Source: Rubellimicrobium aerolatum (GTDB taxonomy: Bacteria; Pseudomonadota; Alphaproteobacteria; Rhodobacterales; Rhodobacteraceae). From it: a stretch of DNA of 64,000 bases. Shown here piece after piece: positions 8,546 to 14,841 of the stretch. The stretch spans positions 310,001 to 374,000 of the forward strand of contig NZ_JAGGJP010000002.1 in the NCBI RefSeq assembly GCF_017872975.1, in the 5' to 3' direction. The notes beneath the pieces were generated by a model that worked only from the letters and a program-made list of their open reading frames with translations, ran no database searches and was not told the DNA's origin. The first letter of the stretch is position 1. Each line of letters opens with the position of its first letter. The translations under genes and the position numbers were made by a program.

Positions 8546-8570
8546 GGAACCGGGGCGAGGCGCGCGGGTT
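8546..8570 (+). promoter_or_regulatory. EcfG-like promoter for the small conserved protein
   Basis: GGAAC (8546-8550), 16 bases, GGTT (8567-8570), 31 bases before the ATG at 8601. The first base of the -10 differs from the CGTT consensus. Three bases separate it from the divergent site serving the SDR gene. Confidence 0.55.
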
Positions 8571-8600
8571 GGCGCGTCGAAGCACGACAGGAGCCCGATC

Positions 8601-8906
8601 ATGGCCGAGACCACGACCGATCACGACACGATCCGCACATGGGCCGAGAGCAAGGGCGGCAAGCCCGCCGCCGTGGACCGGACCCACTCCGACAAGGACG
8701 TGGGGCTGATCCGCATCATGTTCCCCGACGCCCCCAACTCGCACCACGACAACCTCGTGGAGATCACCTGGGAGGAGTTCTTCGAGGAGTTCGACGCCAA
8801 GAACCTCGCGCTGCTCTTCGACGAGAAGAGCCTGTTCAACAAGCTGGTGGGGCGGGAGACGGCCGAGAAGCGGGAGGGCGGGAATCACCACGCCTCTCGC
8901 GGGTGA
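8601..8906 (+). CDS. Small conserved acidic protein of unknown function
   Basis: 101 residues, acidic and probably cytoplasmic, with no signal peptide or membrane segment. The conserved-looking core runs from TIRTWAESKGGKPAAV through MFPD and ITWEEFFEEFDAKNLALLF. I recognise this as a short family often transferred the name '1,4-alpha-glucan branching enzyme' in databases. The protein is far too short for that enzyme and shows none of its motifs, so that name should not be used. AGGAG precedes the ATG. Divergent from the SDR gene and preceded by an EcfG-like promoter, it is probably a general stress protein. Confidence 0.75.
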   Translation: MAETTTDHDTIRTWAESKGGKPAAVDRTHSDKDVGLIRIMFPDAPNSHHDNLVEITWEEFFEEFDAKNLALLFDEKSLFNKLVGRETAEKREGGNHHASRG

Positions 8907-8963
8907 GGGGCTCTGCCCCTCGCCCCTTCGGGGCTTCACCCCGGGATGCTTGGGACCGGAGGA
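8905..8963 (+). repeat. Dispersed palindromic intergenic repeat, copy A
   Basis: Two adjacent hairpins (GAGGGG with CCCCTC at 8905-8921; GCCCC with GGGGC at 8922-8934) are followed by a conserved tail CCCCGGGATGCTTGGGA. The same organisation recurs in inverted orientation at 9541-9600. I associate this core (GGGGCTCTGCCCC, then CCCCGGGAT and TTGG) with intergenic repeats of Rhodobacteraceae, from memory. It overlaps the end of the upstream gene and can act as its terminator. Confidence 0.65.
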
Positions 8964-8985
8964 AGGGCCGGCCGCACAGACTAAA

Positions 8986-9026
8986 TCCCCGCGAGGCCTC
9001 CGGGTTCACTCCCGGGCTCGCGGGGA
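8986..9026 (+). other. Long stem-loop in non-coding region
   Basis: TCCCCGCGAG (8986-8995) pairs perfectly with CTCGCGGGGA (9017-9026), and an inner five-pair stem CCGGG/CCCGG closes a six-base loop. It may be a second terminator or part of an RNA. No coding potential was recognised around it. Confidence 0.5.
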
Positions 9027-9391
9027 CCAGGGGCGCGCGAGCGGGAGCACCGGCCGCTATTTAGCGGGCTGGGTCTCAGTGGCATCGAGGGAGAACGCCC
9101 GTGGGGCGCCTCGGCCTCCCTGGCCGGGTATCTGGCCGCTCCTGGCCCATCGCGTTCGTTCGAGCCCTCCTTGCGGATGGGCGTCCCTTCGTCCTTGTCT
9201 CTCCTTTCCGCCCCCCGCCGTCGGGGCCGGCGTCTCCGCCCCTGGGGAGCGCCGGGCCGTGCGGCGGGGGAGCCGCTGCGTGTGGTCGTGCGGGGGAGAG
9301 AGTCGCACGCAGGCGTTAACAGGTGGTGTCAGCAACGAACGGTCGGGGGGCACTTCGCGCAACACCCCGGACGGAGGTGGGCATAGGCGGA
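9027..9391. other. Non-coding stretch with no recognised feature
   Basis: About 365 bases between the stem-loop and the 19-bp inverted repeat. Open frames on both strands (for example about 100 codons on the minus strand) have Arg/Pro-rich composition like the shadow frames elsewhere and show no domain or ribosome-binding site. I found no tRNA, tmRNA, RNase P RNA or SRP RNA signature. It could be decayed sequence or carry an unrecognised RNA. Confidence 0.5.
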
Positions 9392-9471
9392 CGTAGGGTG
9401 GGGTTTCACCTCACCAGGCCACAATCCCGCCCGGCGTTGCGGTCGCATGGTGGGTGAAACCCCACCCTACG
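9392..9471. repeat. 19-bp perfect inverted repeat (REP/MITE-like element)
   Basis: The arms 9392-9410 and 9453-9471 are exact reverse complements, starting CGTAGGGTGGGGTTT and ending AACCCCACCCTACG. A further five pairs (9412-9416 with 9448-9452) extend the stem past a one-base bulge, leaving a loop of about 31 bases. This GTAGGGTGGG(G/T)TTTCACC type of palindrome is, from memory, a multi-copy element in Rhodobacteraceae genomes. No transposase lies nearby. Confidence 0.65.
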
Positions 9472-9540
9472 CGGCGGGAGTCGTGGCGCGGAGATGGAGG
9501 CCGGGGTCGAACCGGCGCCGCCCCTCGTCGCGCCGTGGCC

Positions 9541-9600
9541 TTTCTTTGACTCCAAGTATCCCGGGGGGAGCGAAGCGGGGGGCAGAGCCCCCCTGCGACG
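9541..9600 (-). repeat. Dispersed palindromic intergenic repeat, copy B (inverted)
   Basis: Read on the minus strand it shows GGGGGGCTCTGCCCCCC as a hairpin, a second short hairpin, then CCCCGGGATACTTGGAG and AAAGAAA. This is the same order of parts as the copy at 8905, in the opposite orientation about 600 bases away. Confidence 0.65.
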
Positions 9601-9631
9601 GCAGCCCCGGCAAATAGCGGTCACGGGACCG

Positions 9632-9656
9632 GGAACTTGCGTCGCCCGGCCCGGTT
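9632..9656 (+). promoter_or_regulatory. EcfG-like promoter at the head of the glyco-inositol cassette
   Basis: GGAAC (9632-9636), 16 bases, GGTT (9653-9656), 47 bases before the first ATG of the cassette. The spacing is ideal; the -10 has G instead of the preferred C at its first position. A second, exact site lies inside the cassette at 13400, which supports this one. Confidence 0.58.
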
Positions 9657-9702
9657 GTCGTGGGCGGCCGATCCGGGCCGGGGCGCGCGGACAGGGGTGC
9701 GG

Positions 9703-10815
9703 ATGAAACTGGTGGTCTTCGGGCTGGCCGTGAGCTCCTCCTGGGGGAACGGGCACGCGACGCTGTGGCGCGGGCTGATCGGCGCGCTGGCGCGGCAGGG
9801 GCACCGGGTCACCTTCTTCGAGCGCGACGTGCCGTGGTACGCCGAGACGCGCGACCTGACGGCCTTGCCCGAGGGGGCGGAGCTGGTGCTCTATCCCGAC
9901 TGGGACTCCGTGACGGCGCGCGCGCAGGCCGAGGCGGCGGGGGCGGACGCGGTGATGGTCACGTCGTTCTGCCCGGACGGCCCGGCGGCCTCGCGGCTGG
10001 CCTGGGAGGCGTCGCCGGGGGTGACGGTCTTCTACGACATGGACACGCCCGTGACGCTGGCCCGGCTGGAGAGCGGCGAGGCGGTGGACTTCCTGCCGCC
10101 CGAGGGGCTGGGCAACTTCGACCTCGTGCTGAGCTACACCGGCGGCATGGCGCTGGACCTGCTGCGGAGCCGGCTGGGCGCGCGGCGGGTCGCGCCGCTT
10201 TACGGCCACGTCGATCCGAGGGTGCATCGGCCGGGGCGGCCGGATGCGGCGTTCCGGGGGGACCTGTCCTATCTGGGCACCTACGCCGCCGACCGGCAGG
10301 CGGCGCTGGAGGCGCTGTTCGTGGAGCCGGCGCGGGCGCGGCCGGAGCGGCGCTTCGTGCTGGCGGGGGCGGGCTATCCGCCGGACTTCCCATGGACGGA
10401 CAACATCTTCTTCGTGAAGCACCTGCCGCCCGCCGATCATCCGGCCTTCTTCGCCTCGTCGCGGCTGACGCTGAACGTCACGCGGGGGGCGATGGCGGCG
10501 ATGGGGTGGTGCCCGTCGGGGCGGCTCTTCGAGGCGGCGGCCTGCGGCGTGCCGGTGCTGAGCGACGTGTGGGAGGGGTTGGGGGAGTTCTTCGTGCCGG
10601 GGCAGGAGATCCTGACGGCGCGGACGACCGCCGACGCGGTGGCGGCGCTGGAGAGAGGGGACGCGGATCTGGCCCGCATCGGGCGGGCCGCGCGGGAGCG
10701 GGTGCTGGCCGAGCACAGCTCGGACGCGCGGGCGGCGGAGCTGGTGGCGCTTCTGGGCGGGTCCGCGCCGGAAGGGGCGAGGATCAGGGGGGAGAGCGTG
10801 TCATGTGGGGAATAA
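9703..10815 (+). CDS. CgeB-like glycosyltransferase
   Basis: 370-residue GT-B fold protein of the CgeB/DUF3880 type. The N-terminal half opens with MKLVVFGLAVSSSWGNGHA and contains the VFYDMDTP segment; the C-terminal half contains NVTRGAMAAMGWCPSGRLFEAAACGVPVLSD, typical of the nucleotide-sugar binding side of this group. There is no signal or membrane segment, so it is cytosolic. First gene of an eight-gene same-strand cassette, it overlaps the nucleotidyltransferase by 13 bases and has an EcfG-like promoter 47 bases upstream. An AGGGG precedes the ATG. Donor and acceptor are unknown. Confidence 0.85.
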   Translation: MKLVVFGLAVSSSWGNGHATLWRGLIGALARQGHRVTFFERDVPWYAETRDLTALPEGAELVLYPDWDSVTARAQAEAAGADAVMVTSFCPDGPAASRLAWEASPGVTVFYDMDTPVTLARLESGEAVDFLPPEGLGNFDLVLSYTGGMALDLLRSRLGARRVAPLYGHVDPRVHRPGRPDAAFRGDLSYLGTYAADRQAALEALFVEPARARPERRFVLAGAGYPPDFPWTDNIFFVKHLPPADHPAFFASSRLTLNVTRGAMAAMGWCPSGRLFEAAACGVPVLSDVWEGLGEFFVPGQEILTARTTADAVAALERGDADLARIGRAARERVLAEHSSDARAAELVALLGGSAPEGARIRGESVSCGE

Positions 10816-11546
10816 TCCCGGCGGCCGGGAACGGGACGCGCATCCAGCCGCTGGCCTTCTCCAAGGAGCTCCTGCCGGTGGGCGGGCGGCTGTCGGGCGA
10901 CGGGCGGGCGCGGCCCAAGGCGGTGAGCGAATACCTCGTGGACCGGATGGCGCTGGCGGGGGCGACGAAGGTGTGCTTCGTGATCTCGCCCAGCAAGGGC
11001 GACATCCTCAAGTACTACGGCGGGCATTGCGACGTGGCCGAGATCGCCTTCGTGGTGCAGCCGACGGCCTTGGGGCTCTGCGACGCGATCTTTCGTGCCC
11101 ATGCGGTGATCCCCCATGACGAGCCGGTGCTGGTGGGGCTGCCCGACACGATCTGGTTCCCCGAGGATGCCTTGCGCGCCCTGCCCGACGACCGGCTGTC
11201 GTTCCTGCTGTTCCCCGTGGAGACGCCCGAGGTCTTCGACGCCGTGGTGACGGACGAGGCGGGCCGCGTGCTGGCCATCGACGTGAAGTCGCCCGAGGTG
11301 CGGTCCAACTGGATCTGGGGCGCGTTCAAGATGCCAGGGCACGTGTATCACGAATTGCGCGCCTTCTGGCAGGCGCGGCCCGAGCCCGACGAATACATCG
11401 GCACGCTGGTCAACGCCTGGCTCGCGCAGGGCGGCGAGGCGGTGGGGGTGCGGGCCGGGACGCTCTATGCCGACGTGGGGACGCTGGAGGGCTATCGGAT
11501 GGCGATGGAGCTGCTGGGGCCGGGGATGGCGCAGGTCGCGCGCTAG
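10803..11546 (+). CDS. Sugar-1-phosphate nucleotidyltransferase-like protein
   Basis: 247-residue nucleotidyltransferase of the RmlA/GalU-like superfamily. The activation loop is PAAGNGTRIQPLAFSKELLPV (residues 6-26, a G-x-G-T-R...K-E-L-L-P-V pattern), and GLPDTIWF fills the place of the usual metal-binding GD. The late VGTLEGY matches the D-x-G-T motif. It is shorter than the RfbA encoded at 48252 and clearly a different subgroup. It starts inside the end of the preceding gene (13-base overlap) and probably makes the activated sugar, or an activated inositol, used by the cassette. The activated substrate cannot be told. Confidence 0.82.
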   Translation: MWGIIPAAGNGTRIQPLAFSKELLPVGGRLSGDGRARPKAVSEYLVDRMALAGATKVCFVISPSKGDILKYYGGHCDVAEIAFVVQPTALGLCDAIFRAHAVIPHDEPVLVGLPDTIWFPEDALRALPDDRLSFLLFPVETPEVFDAVVTDEAGRVLAIDVKSPEVRSNWIWGAFKMPGHVYHELRAFWQARPEPDEYIGTLVNAWLAQGGEAVGVRAGTLYADVGTLEGYRMAMELLGPGMAQVAR

Positions 11547-11549
11547 GCC

Positions 11550-12344
11550 ATGGACGGGCTGCCCGAACGGCTGGCGCGCGGGGAGCGGGTGCCCGAGCGG
11601 GTGGTGCTGGTCGTGGCGCATCCCGACGACGAGACGCTGGCGCTGGCGAGCCGGCTGCGGCTGTTCGACGACCTTTGCATCGTGCACCTGACGGACGGCG
11701 CGCCGCGCGACGGGGCCGACGCGGGGCGCGCGGGGGTGGCGGCTGTGGAGGACTATGCCCAGTTGCGCCGTCAGGAGCTGCGGGCCGCCATGGCGGCGCT
11801 GGGCTGCGGGGCCGACCTGCGCTGCTGCTGGCATCCAGACCAGGAGGCGATCCGGCATGGGGCGGCGATCCTGAAGGCGCTGGGACGCGAGCTTCGGGAC
11901 GCGGCGGCGGTCGTCACGCACGCCTACGAGCATGGGCACCCGGACCACGACGCGGCGGCGCTCTGCGTGGCGCTGGCGCTGGGGGCGCTGCGGGCCGAAG
12001 GGCGGGCGGGGCCGGTGCATTATGAATTCCCGGGGTATCATCTGCGGGACGGGCGGGCCGTGTTCGGGCGGTTCTGGGAGGACGGGGGGTGTCCGGAGAC
12101 GGTCCTGCCGCTGTCGGAGGAGGACCGGGCGCGGCGGCGGTTCGGGCTGTCGCGCTTCGCGAGCCAGGAGAAGTTTCTCTCGCAGGTGCCGGAGTGGGAG
12201 GAGCGGCTGCGGGTCGCGCCGTCCTATGACTTCCGCCGATCTGCGCCTCCGGGGGAGGCGTGGTACGGGCGGCTGGGCTGGGCAATGACGCCGGAGGTGT
12301 GGCGCGCGGAGGCGGATGCGCTGCTGGACCGCTTCGGGACATGA
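11550..12344 (+). CDS. PIG-L family (LmbE-like) N-acetylglucosamine deacetylase
   Basis: 264-residue zinc-dependent deacetylase. The first metal motif is AHPDDE (residues 23-28) and the second HPDHDAAA (about 131). Families with these motifs include MshB (GlcNAc-inositol deacetylase of mycothiol synthesis), BshB and eukaryotic PIG-L, all of which deacetylate a GlcNAc linked to a small acceptor. An extra C-terminal part after about residue 170 is unlike MshB. It follows the nucleotidyltransferase by three bases and is coupled to the GT4 by ATGA. Together with the inositol-phosphate synthase in the same cassette this suggests a glucosaminyl-inositol intermediate. Confidence 0.88.
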   Translation: MDGLPERLARGERVPERVVLVVAHPDDETLALASRLRLFDDLCIVHLTDGAPRDGADAGRAGVAAVEDYAQLRRQELRAAMAALGCGADLRCCWHPDQEAIRHGAAILKALGRELRDAAAVVTHAYEHGHPDHDAAALCVALALGALRAEGRAGPVHYEFPGYHLRDGRAVFGRFWEDGGCPETVLPLSEEDRARRRFGLSRFASQEKFLSQVPEWEERLRVAPSYDFRRSAPPGEAWYGRLGWAMTPEVWRAEADALLDRFGT

Positions 12345-13366
12345 GGCTGACGGTCCTGAGCGTGGCCTATCCGCTCGCGCCCGTGACGGCCGATCCGGTG
12401 GGGGGCGCGGAGCAGGTGCTGGCGCGGCTCGACCGGGCGCTGGTCGCGGCGGGGCACCGGTCGCTGGTGATCGCGCCGGAGGGGTCGGAGGTGGCGGGGG
12501 AGTTGTGGCCTGTCCCCCCCGTGGCGGGGCCGATCGGGGAGGCGGAGGCCGGGCGGGTGCGGGCCGCCGTGCGGGACCGGATCGCCGAGGTGGTGGCGCG
12601 CGAGAGGGTGGACGTGATCCACCTGCACGGGATCGACTTCCCGACCTACCTGCCCGAGTCGGGGCCGCCGGTGCTGGTGACGCTGCATCTGCCGCTGGAC
12701 TGGTATCCGCCCGAGGCGCTGTCGCCCTCGCGGCCCCGGACCTTCCTGCATCCGGTCTCGGCGGCGCAGGCGGCGACGGCCCCGCCGGGGGCGCGGATCG
12801 GGGCGCCCATCGCGAACGGGGTGGAGATCCCGGAGGTGCGGGTGCGGCGGCGGAGGTATGCCTTCGCCCTGGGGCGGATCTGCCCGGAGAAGGGGTTCGA
12901 CGACGCGCTGGAGGCGGCTCGGCTGGCGCGGCGGCCCCTGCTGATGGCGGGGACGGTGTTCCCCTACCCCGATCACGAGCGGCATTTCCGCGAGGCGGTG
13001 GCGCCGCGCCTGTCGTGGCGGCGGCGCTGGGTCGGGGCGGTCGCAGGGGAGCGCAAGCAGGCGTTGCTGGCGGGGGCGGCCTGCCTGCTGGTGCCGTCGA
13101 AGGCGCGGGAGACCTCGTCCCTGGTCGCGATGGAGGCCTTGGCGGCGGGGACGCCGGTGATCGCCTATCCGAGCGGGGCGCTGGCCGACATCGTGGATGA
13201 CGGGCGGACGGGGTTCCTTGTGGAGGGCGTCGAGGGGCTGGCGCGGGCGATGCGGGAGGTGGGGCGGATCGACCCGGAGACCTGCCGGGCCGTGGCGCGG
13301 GAGCGGTTCTCGGCGGAGGCGATGGTGGGGCGCTACCTCGAACGCTACGCGGAGCTGGCGGGGTGA
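12341..13366 (+). CDS. Family 4 glycosyltransferase
   Basis: 341-residue GT-B enzyme. The N-terminal acceptor domain includes DPVGGAEQVLARLDRAL and VIHLHGIDFPTYL. The C-terminal donor domain includes FALGRICPEKGFDDALEAAR, VPSKARETSSLVAMEALAAGTPVIA (the E-x7-E motif) and DIVDDGRTGFLV. The layout is that of retaining GT4 enzymes such as MshA and BshA, which link GlcNAc to inositol phosphate or malate, but many other acceptors occur. It starts in ATGA overlap with the PIG-L gene. After its stop there is a gap of about 100 bases with an internal promoter before the phosphatase gene. Confidence 0.87.
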   Translation: MRLTVLSVAYPLAPVTADPVGGAEQVLARLDRALVAAGHRSLVIAPEGSEVAGELWPVPPVAGPIGEAEAGRVRAAVRDRIAEVVARERVDVIHLHGIDFPTYLPESGPPVLVTLHLPLDWYPPEALSPSRPRTFLHPVSAAQAATAPPGARIGAPIANGVEIPEVRVRRRRYAFALGRICPEKGFDDALEAARLARRPLLMAGTVFPYPDHERHFREAVAPRLSWRRRWVGAVAGERKQALLAGAACLLVPSKARETSSLVAMEALAAGTPVIAYPSGALADIVDDGRTGFLVEGVEGLARAMREVGRIDPETCRAVARERFSAEAMVGRYLERYAELAG

Positions 13367-13399
13367 GCGGCGCGATCCCGCCAAAGCGCGGCGGGCCTT

Positions 13400-13424
13400 G
13401 GAACCTCACGGGCGCGCGAGCGTT
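13400..13424 (+). promoter_or_regulatory. Exact EcfG-like promoter inside the cassette
   Basis: GGAAC (13400-13404), 16 bases, CGTT (13421-13424) match the EcfG consensus exactly. Expected transcription would begin near 13431, about 35 bases before the start of the phosphatase reading frame, so the downstream four genes could be expressed separately under stress. Confidence 0.72.
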
Positions 13425-13465
13425 TGTAGCCGAAGGAATGTAGAAGCCGCCTCGGGGGTAGTCCG

Positions 13466-14065
13466 ATCAACGTCCAGCTTTATCTGATCCGCCATGCGGC
13501 GCACGCGGATTTCGGGCGCAGGCTCACCGGCCGGGCACCGGGCGTTCCCCTGACGCCCGAGGGCGAGCGGCAGGCGGAGGCGTTGGGGCGGAGGCTCGCG
13601 CCCGAGGGGCTGGACGCGATCCAGACCAGCCCGCGCGAGCGCGCCCGCGCCACAGCCGAGGCCGTCGCGCGCCACAGCGGCGCTCCGGTTACGGTGGTCG
13701 AGGCGCTGGACGAGGTGGATTTCGGTGACTGGACGGGGACGGCGTTCGCGGACCTGGACGGCCCGGCCTGGGACGACTGGAACGCCCGCCGCGCGACCGC
13801 CCGCGTTCCCGGTGGCGAGAGCATGGGCGAGGCCGCCGACCGCATCGCCCGGCACGTCGATGGACTGGCGGCGCGCGGGGGCCAGCGGATCGCGCTGGTG
13901 AGCCATTGCGACATGATCCGCGCGCTTGTGGCCCGCGTGCTGGGGCTTTCGCTCGACAACCTGCTGCGGTTCGAGATCGGGCCGGCCTCGGTCAGCCGGC
14001 TGGAGGCCGGGCCCTGGGGCGCGCGGGTGCTTTCCCTCAACGAAACCTTTGGGACGACGGCATGA
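13466..14065 (+). CDS. Histidine phosphatase family protein, non-canonical start
   Basis: Phosphatase of the phosphoglycerate mutase-like (RHG) superfamily. The catalytic motif LIRHA lies at about residues 7-11 of the frame and the second histidine in LVSHCDMIRALVA. The frame is open from 13430, just after a TAG, yet contains no ATG, GTG or TTG before the TTG at 13583, which lies downstream of the catalytic RHA motif. I therefore place the start at the ATC at 13466 (199 residues, usual family length), with GGGGG eight bases upstream. A base error or a rare AUC start are the options. The stop overlaps the methyltransferase start. In this setting it could dephosphorylate a glycosyl-inositol phosphate. 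Confidence 0.72.
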   Translation: MNVQLYLIRHAAHADFGRRLTGRAPGVPLTPEGERQAEALGRRLAPEGLDAIQTSPRERARATAEAVARHSGAPVTVVEALDEVDFGDWTGTAFADLDGPAWDDWNARRATARVPGGESMGEAADRIARHVDGLAARGGQRIALVSHCDMIRALVARVLGLSLDNLLRFEIGPASVSRLEAGPWGARVLSLNETFGTTA

Positions 14066-14841
14066 AGGACGTATCCGATCCGGGCGAGGACGACCTCGCG
14101 CGCCGCATCGAGGCCCTGGGGCCCTGGTTCCACAACCTGCGGCTCGGGGGCATCGAGACGGCGCCGGGGCACTTCCTGGGCGACTTTCCCCGGACCAAGT
14201 TCGAGCGCTTCGACCATGCGGTGCCCGCCGACCTGTCGGGGAAGTCGGTGCTGGATATCGGCTGCAACGCCGGGTTCTACAGCCTGGAGATGAAGCGGCG
14301 CGGGGCGGCGCGGGTGCTCGGGATCGACCACGACGAGCATTACCTTCGGCAGGCGCGGCTGGCCGCCGAGGTCGAGGGAATGGACATCGAGTTCCGGCGA
14401 CTGGAGGTCTACGACGTGGGGGCCTTGGGCGAGAGCTTCGACGTCGTGATCTTCATGGGGGTGCTGTATCACCTGCGGCACCCGCTGCTCGCGCTGGACC
14501 TGATCCGCGAGCACGTCGCGGGCGACCTCCTGATCTTCCAGTCGCTGCTGCGGGGGACGGAGGAGGTGCTGGAGGTGCCGGAGGAGATGCCGTTCTCGGA
14601 GGAGGCGGTGTTCGAGAGGGTGGGCTATCCGGCGCTCTACTTCATCGAGAAGTCGTATTCCGAGGACTGGACCAACTGGTGGGCCCCGAACCGCGCCGGC
14701 GTCGAGGCGATGCTGCGGGCGGCGGGGTTCGCCATCGAGACCCGCGCGAGCGAGGACGTCTATATCTGCCGCCGCGCGGAGGTGCCCTATTCGCAATGGG
14801 GCGCGGGCGCGGCCTATCCGGCCAGGGGAGCCGCGCGATGA
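14062..14841 (+). CDS. SAM-dependent methyltransferase (CmoB/DUF1698-like)
   Basis: 259-residue class I methyltransferase. SAM motif I is VLDIGCNAGFYSLEM, the acidic loop GIDHDEHYLRQAR follows, and FMGVLYHLRHPLLALD is the post-core motif typical of the CmoB-like group. The N-terminal part resembles CmoB in having WFHNLRLGGIETAPGHFLGDFP. I believe it belongs to a methyltransferase family that travels with this kind of cassette in proteobacteria (often labelled TIGR04290, from memory). ATGA overlaps occur at both ends. The likely role is methylation of the cassette product; the acceptor is unknown. Confidence 0.85.
   Translation: MKDVSDPGEDDLARRIEALGPWFHNLRLGGIETAPGHFLGDFPRTKFERFDHAVPADLSGKSVLDIGCNAGFYSLEMKRRGAARVLGIDHDEHYLRQARLAAEVEGMDIEFRRLEVYDVGALGESFDVVIFMGVLYHLRHPLLALDLIREHVAGDLLIFQSLLRGTEEVLEVPEEMPFSEEAVFERVGYPALYFIEKSYSEDWTNWWAPNRAGVEAMLRAAGFAIETRASEDVYICRRAEVPYSQWGAGAAYPARGAAR

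Noticed and set aside
8601-8906. Database-style name '1,4-alpha-glucan branching enzyme' for the small protein
   Set aside because: The protein is only 101 residues and has no GH13 or CBM48 motif; the name is probably a carried-over error.
9057-9365. Minus-strand frame of about 100 codons in the non-coding stretch
   Set aside because: No ribosome-binding site, no recognisable domain, composition like shadow frames, and an equally open plus-strand frame in the same place.
9490-9518. A T-arm-like sequence on the minus strand (5-bp stem, TTCGACC loop) suggesting a tRNA
   Set aside because: No matching acceptor strand, D-arm or anticodon arm is found upstream; the place where they would be is occupied by the repeat copy B. 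At most a decayed tRNA end.
9991-10393. Minus-strand Pro/Ala-rich frame that could be taken for a signal-like or cell-wall protein
   Set aside because: Entirely antisense to the CgeB-like gene, with no start signal of its own.
10437-13409. A 990-codon open frame on the minus strand across the glyco-inositol cassette
   Set aside because: Pro/Arg/Ala-rich composition typical of antisense shadows in very GC-rich DNA; the plus-strand genes have clear domains and coupled starts. The same applies to other long opposite-strand frames in the window.
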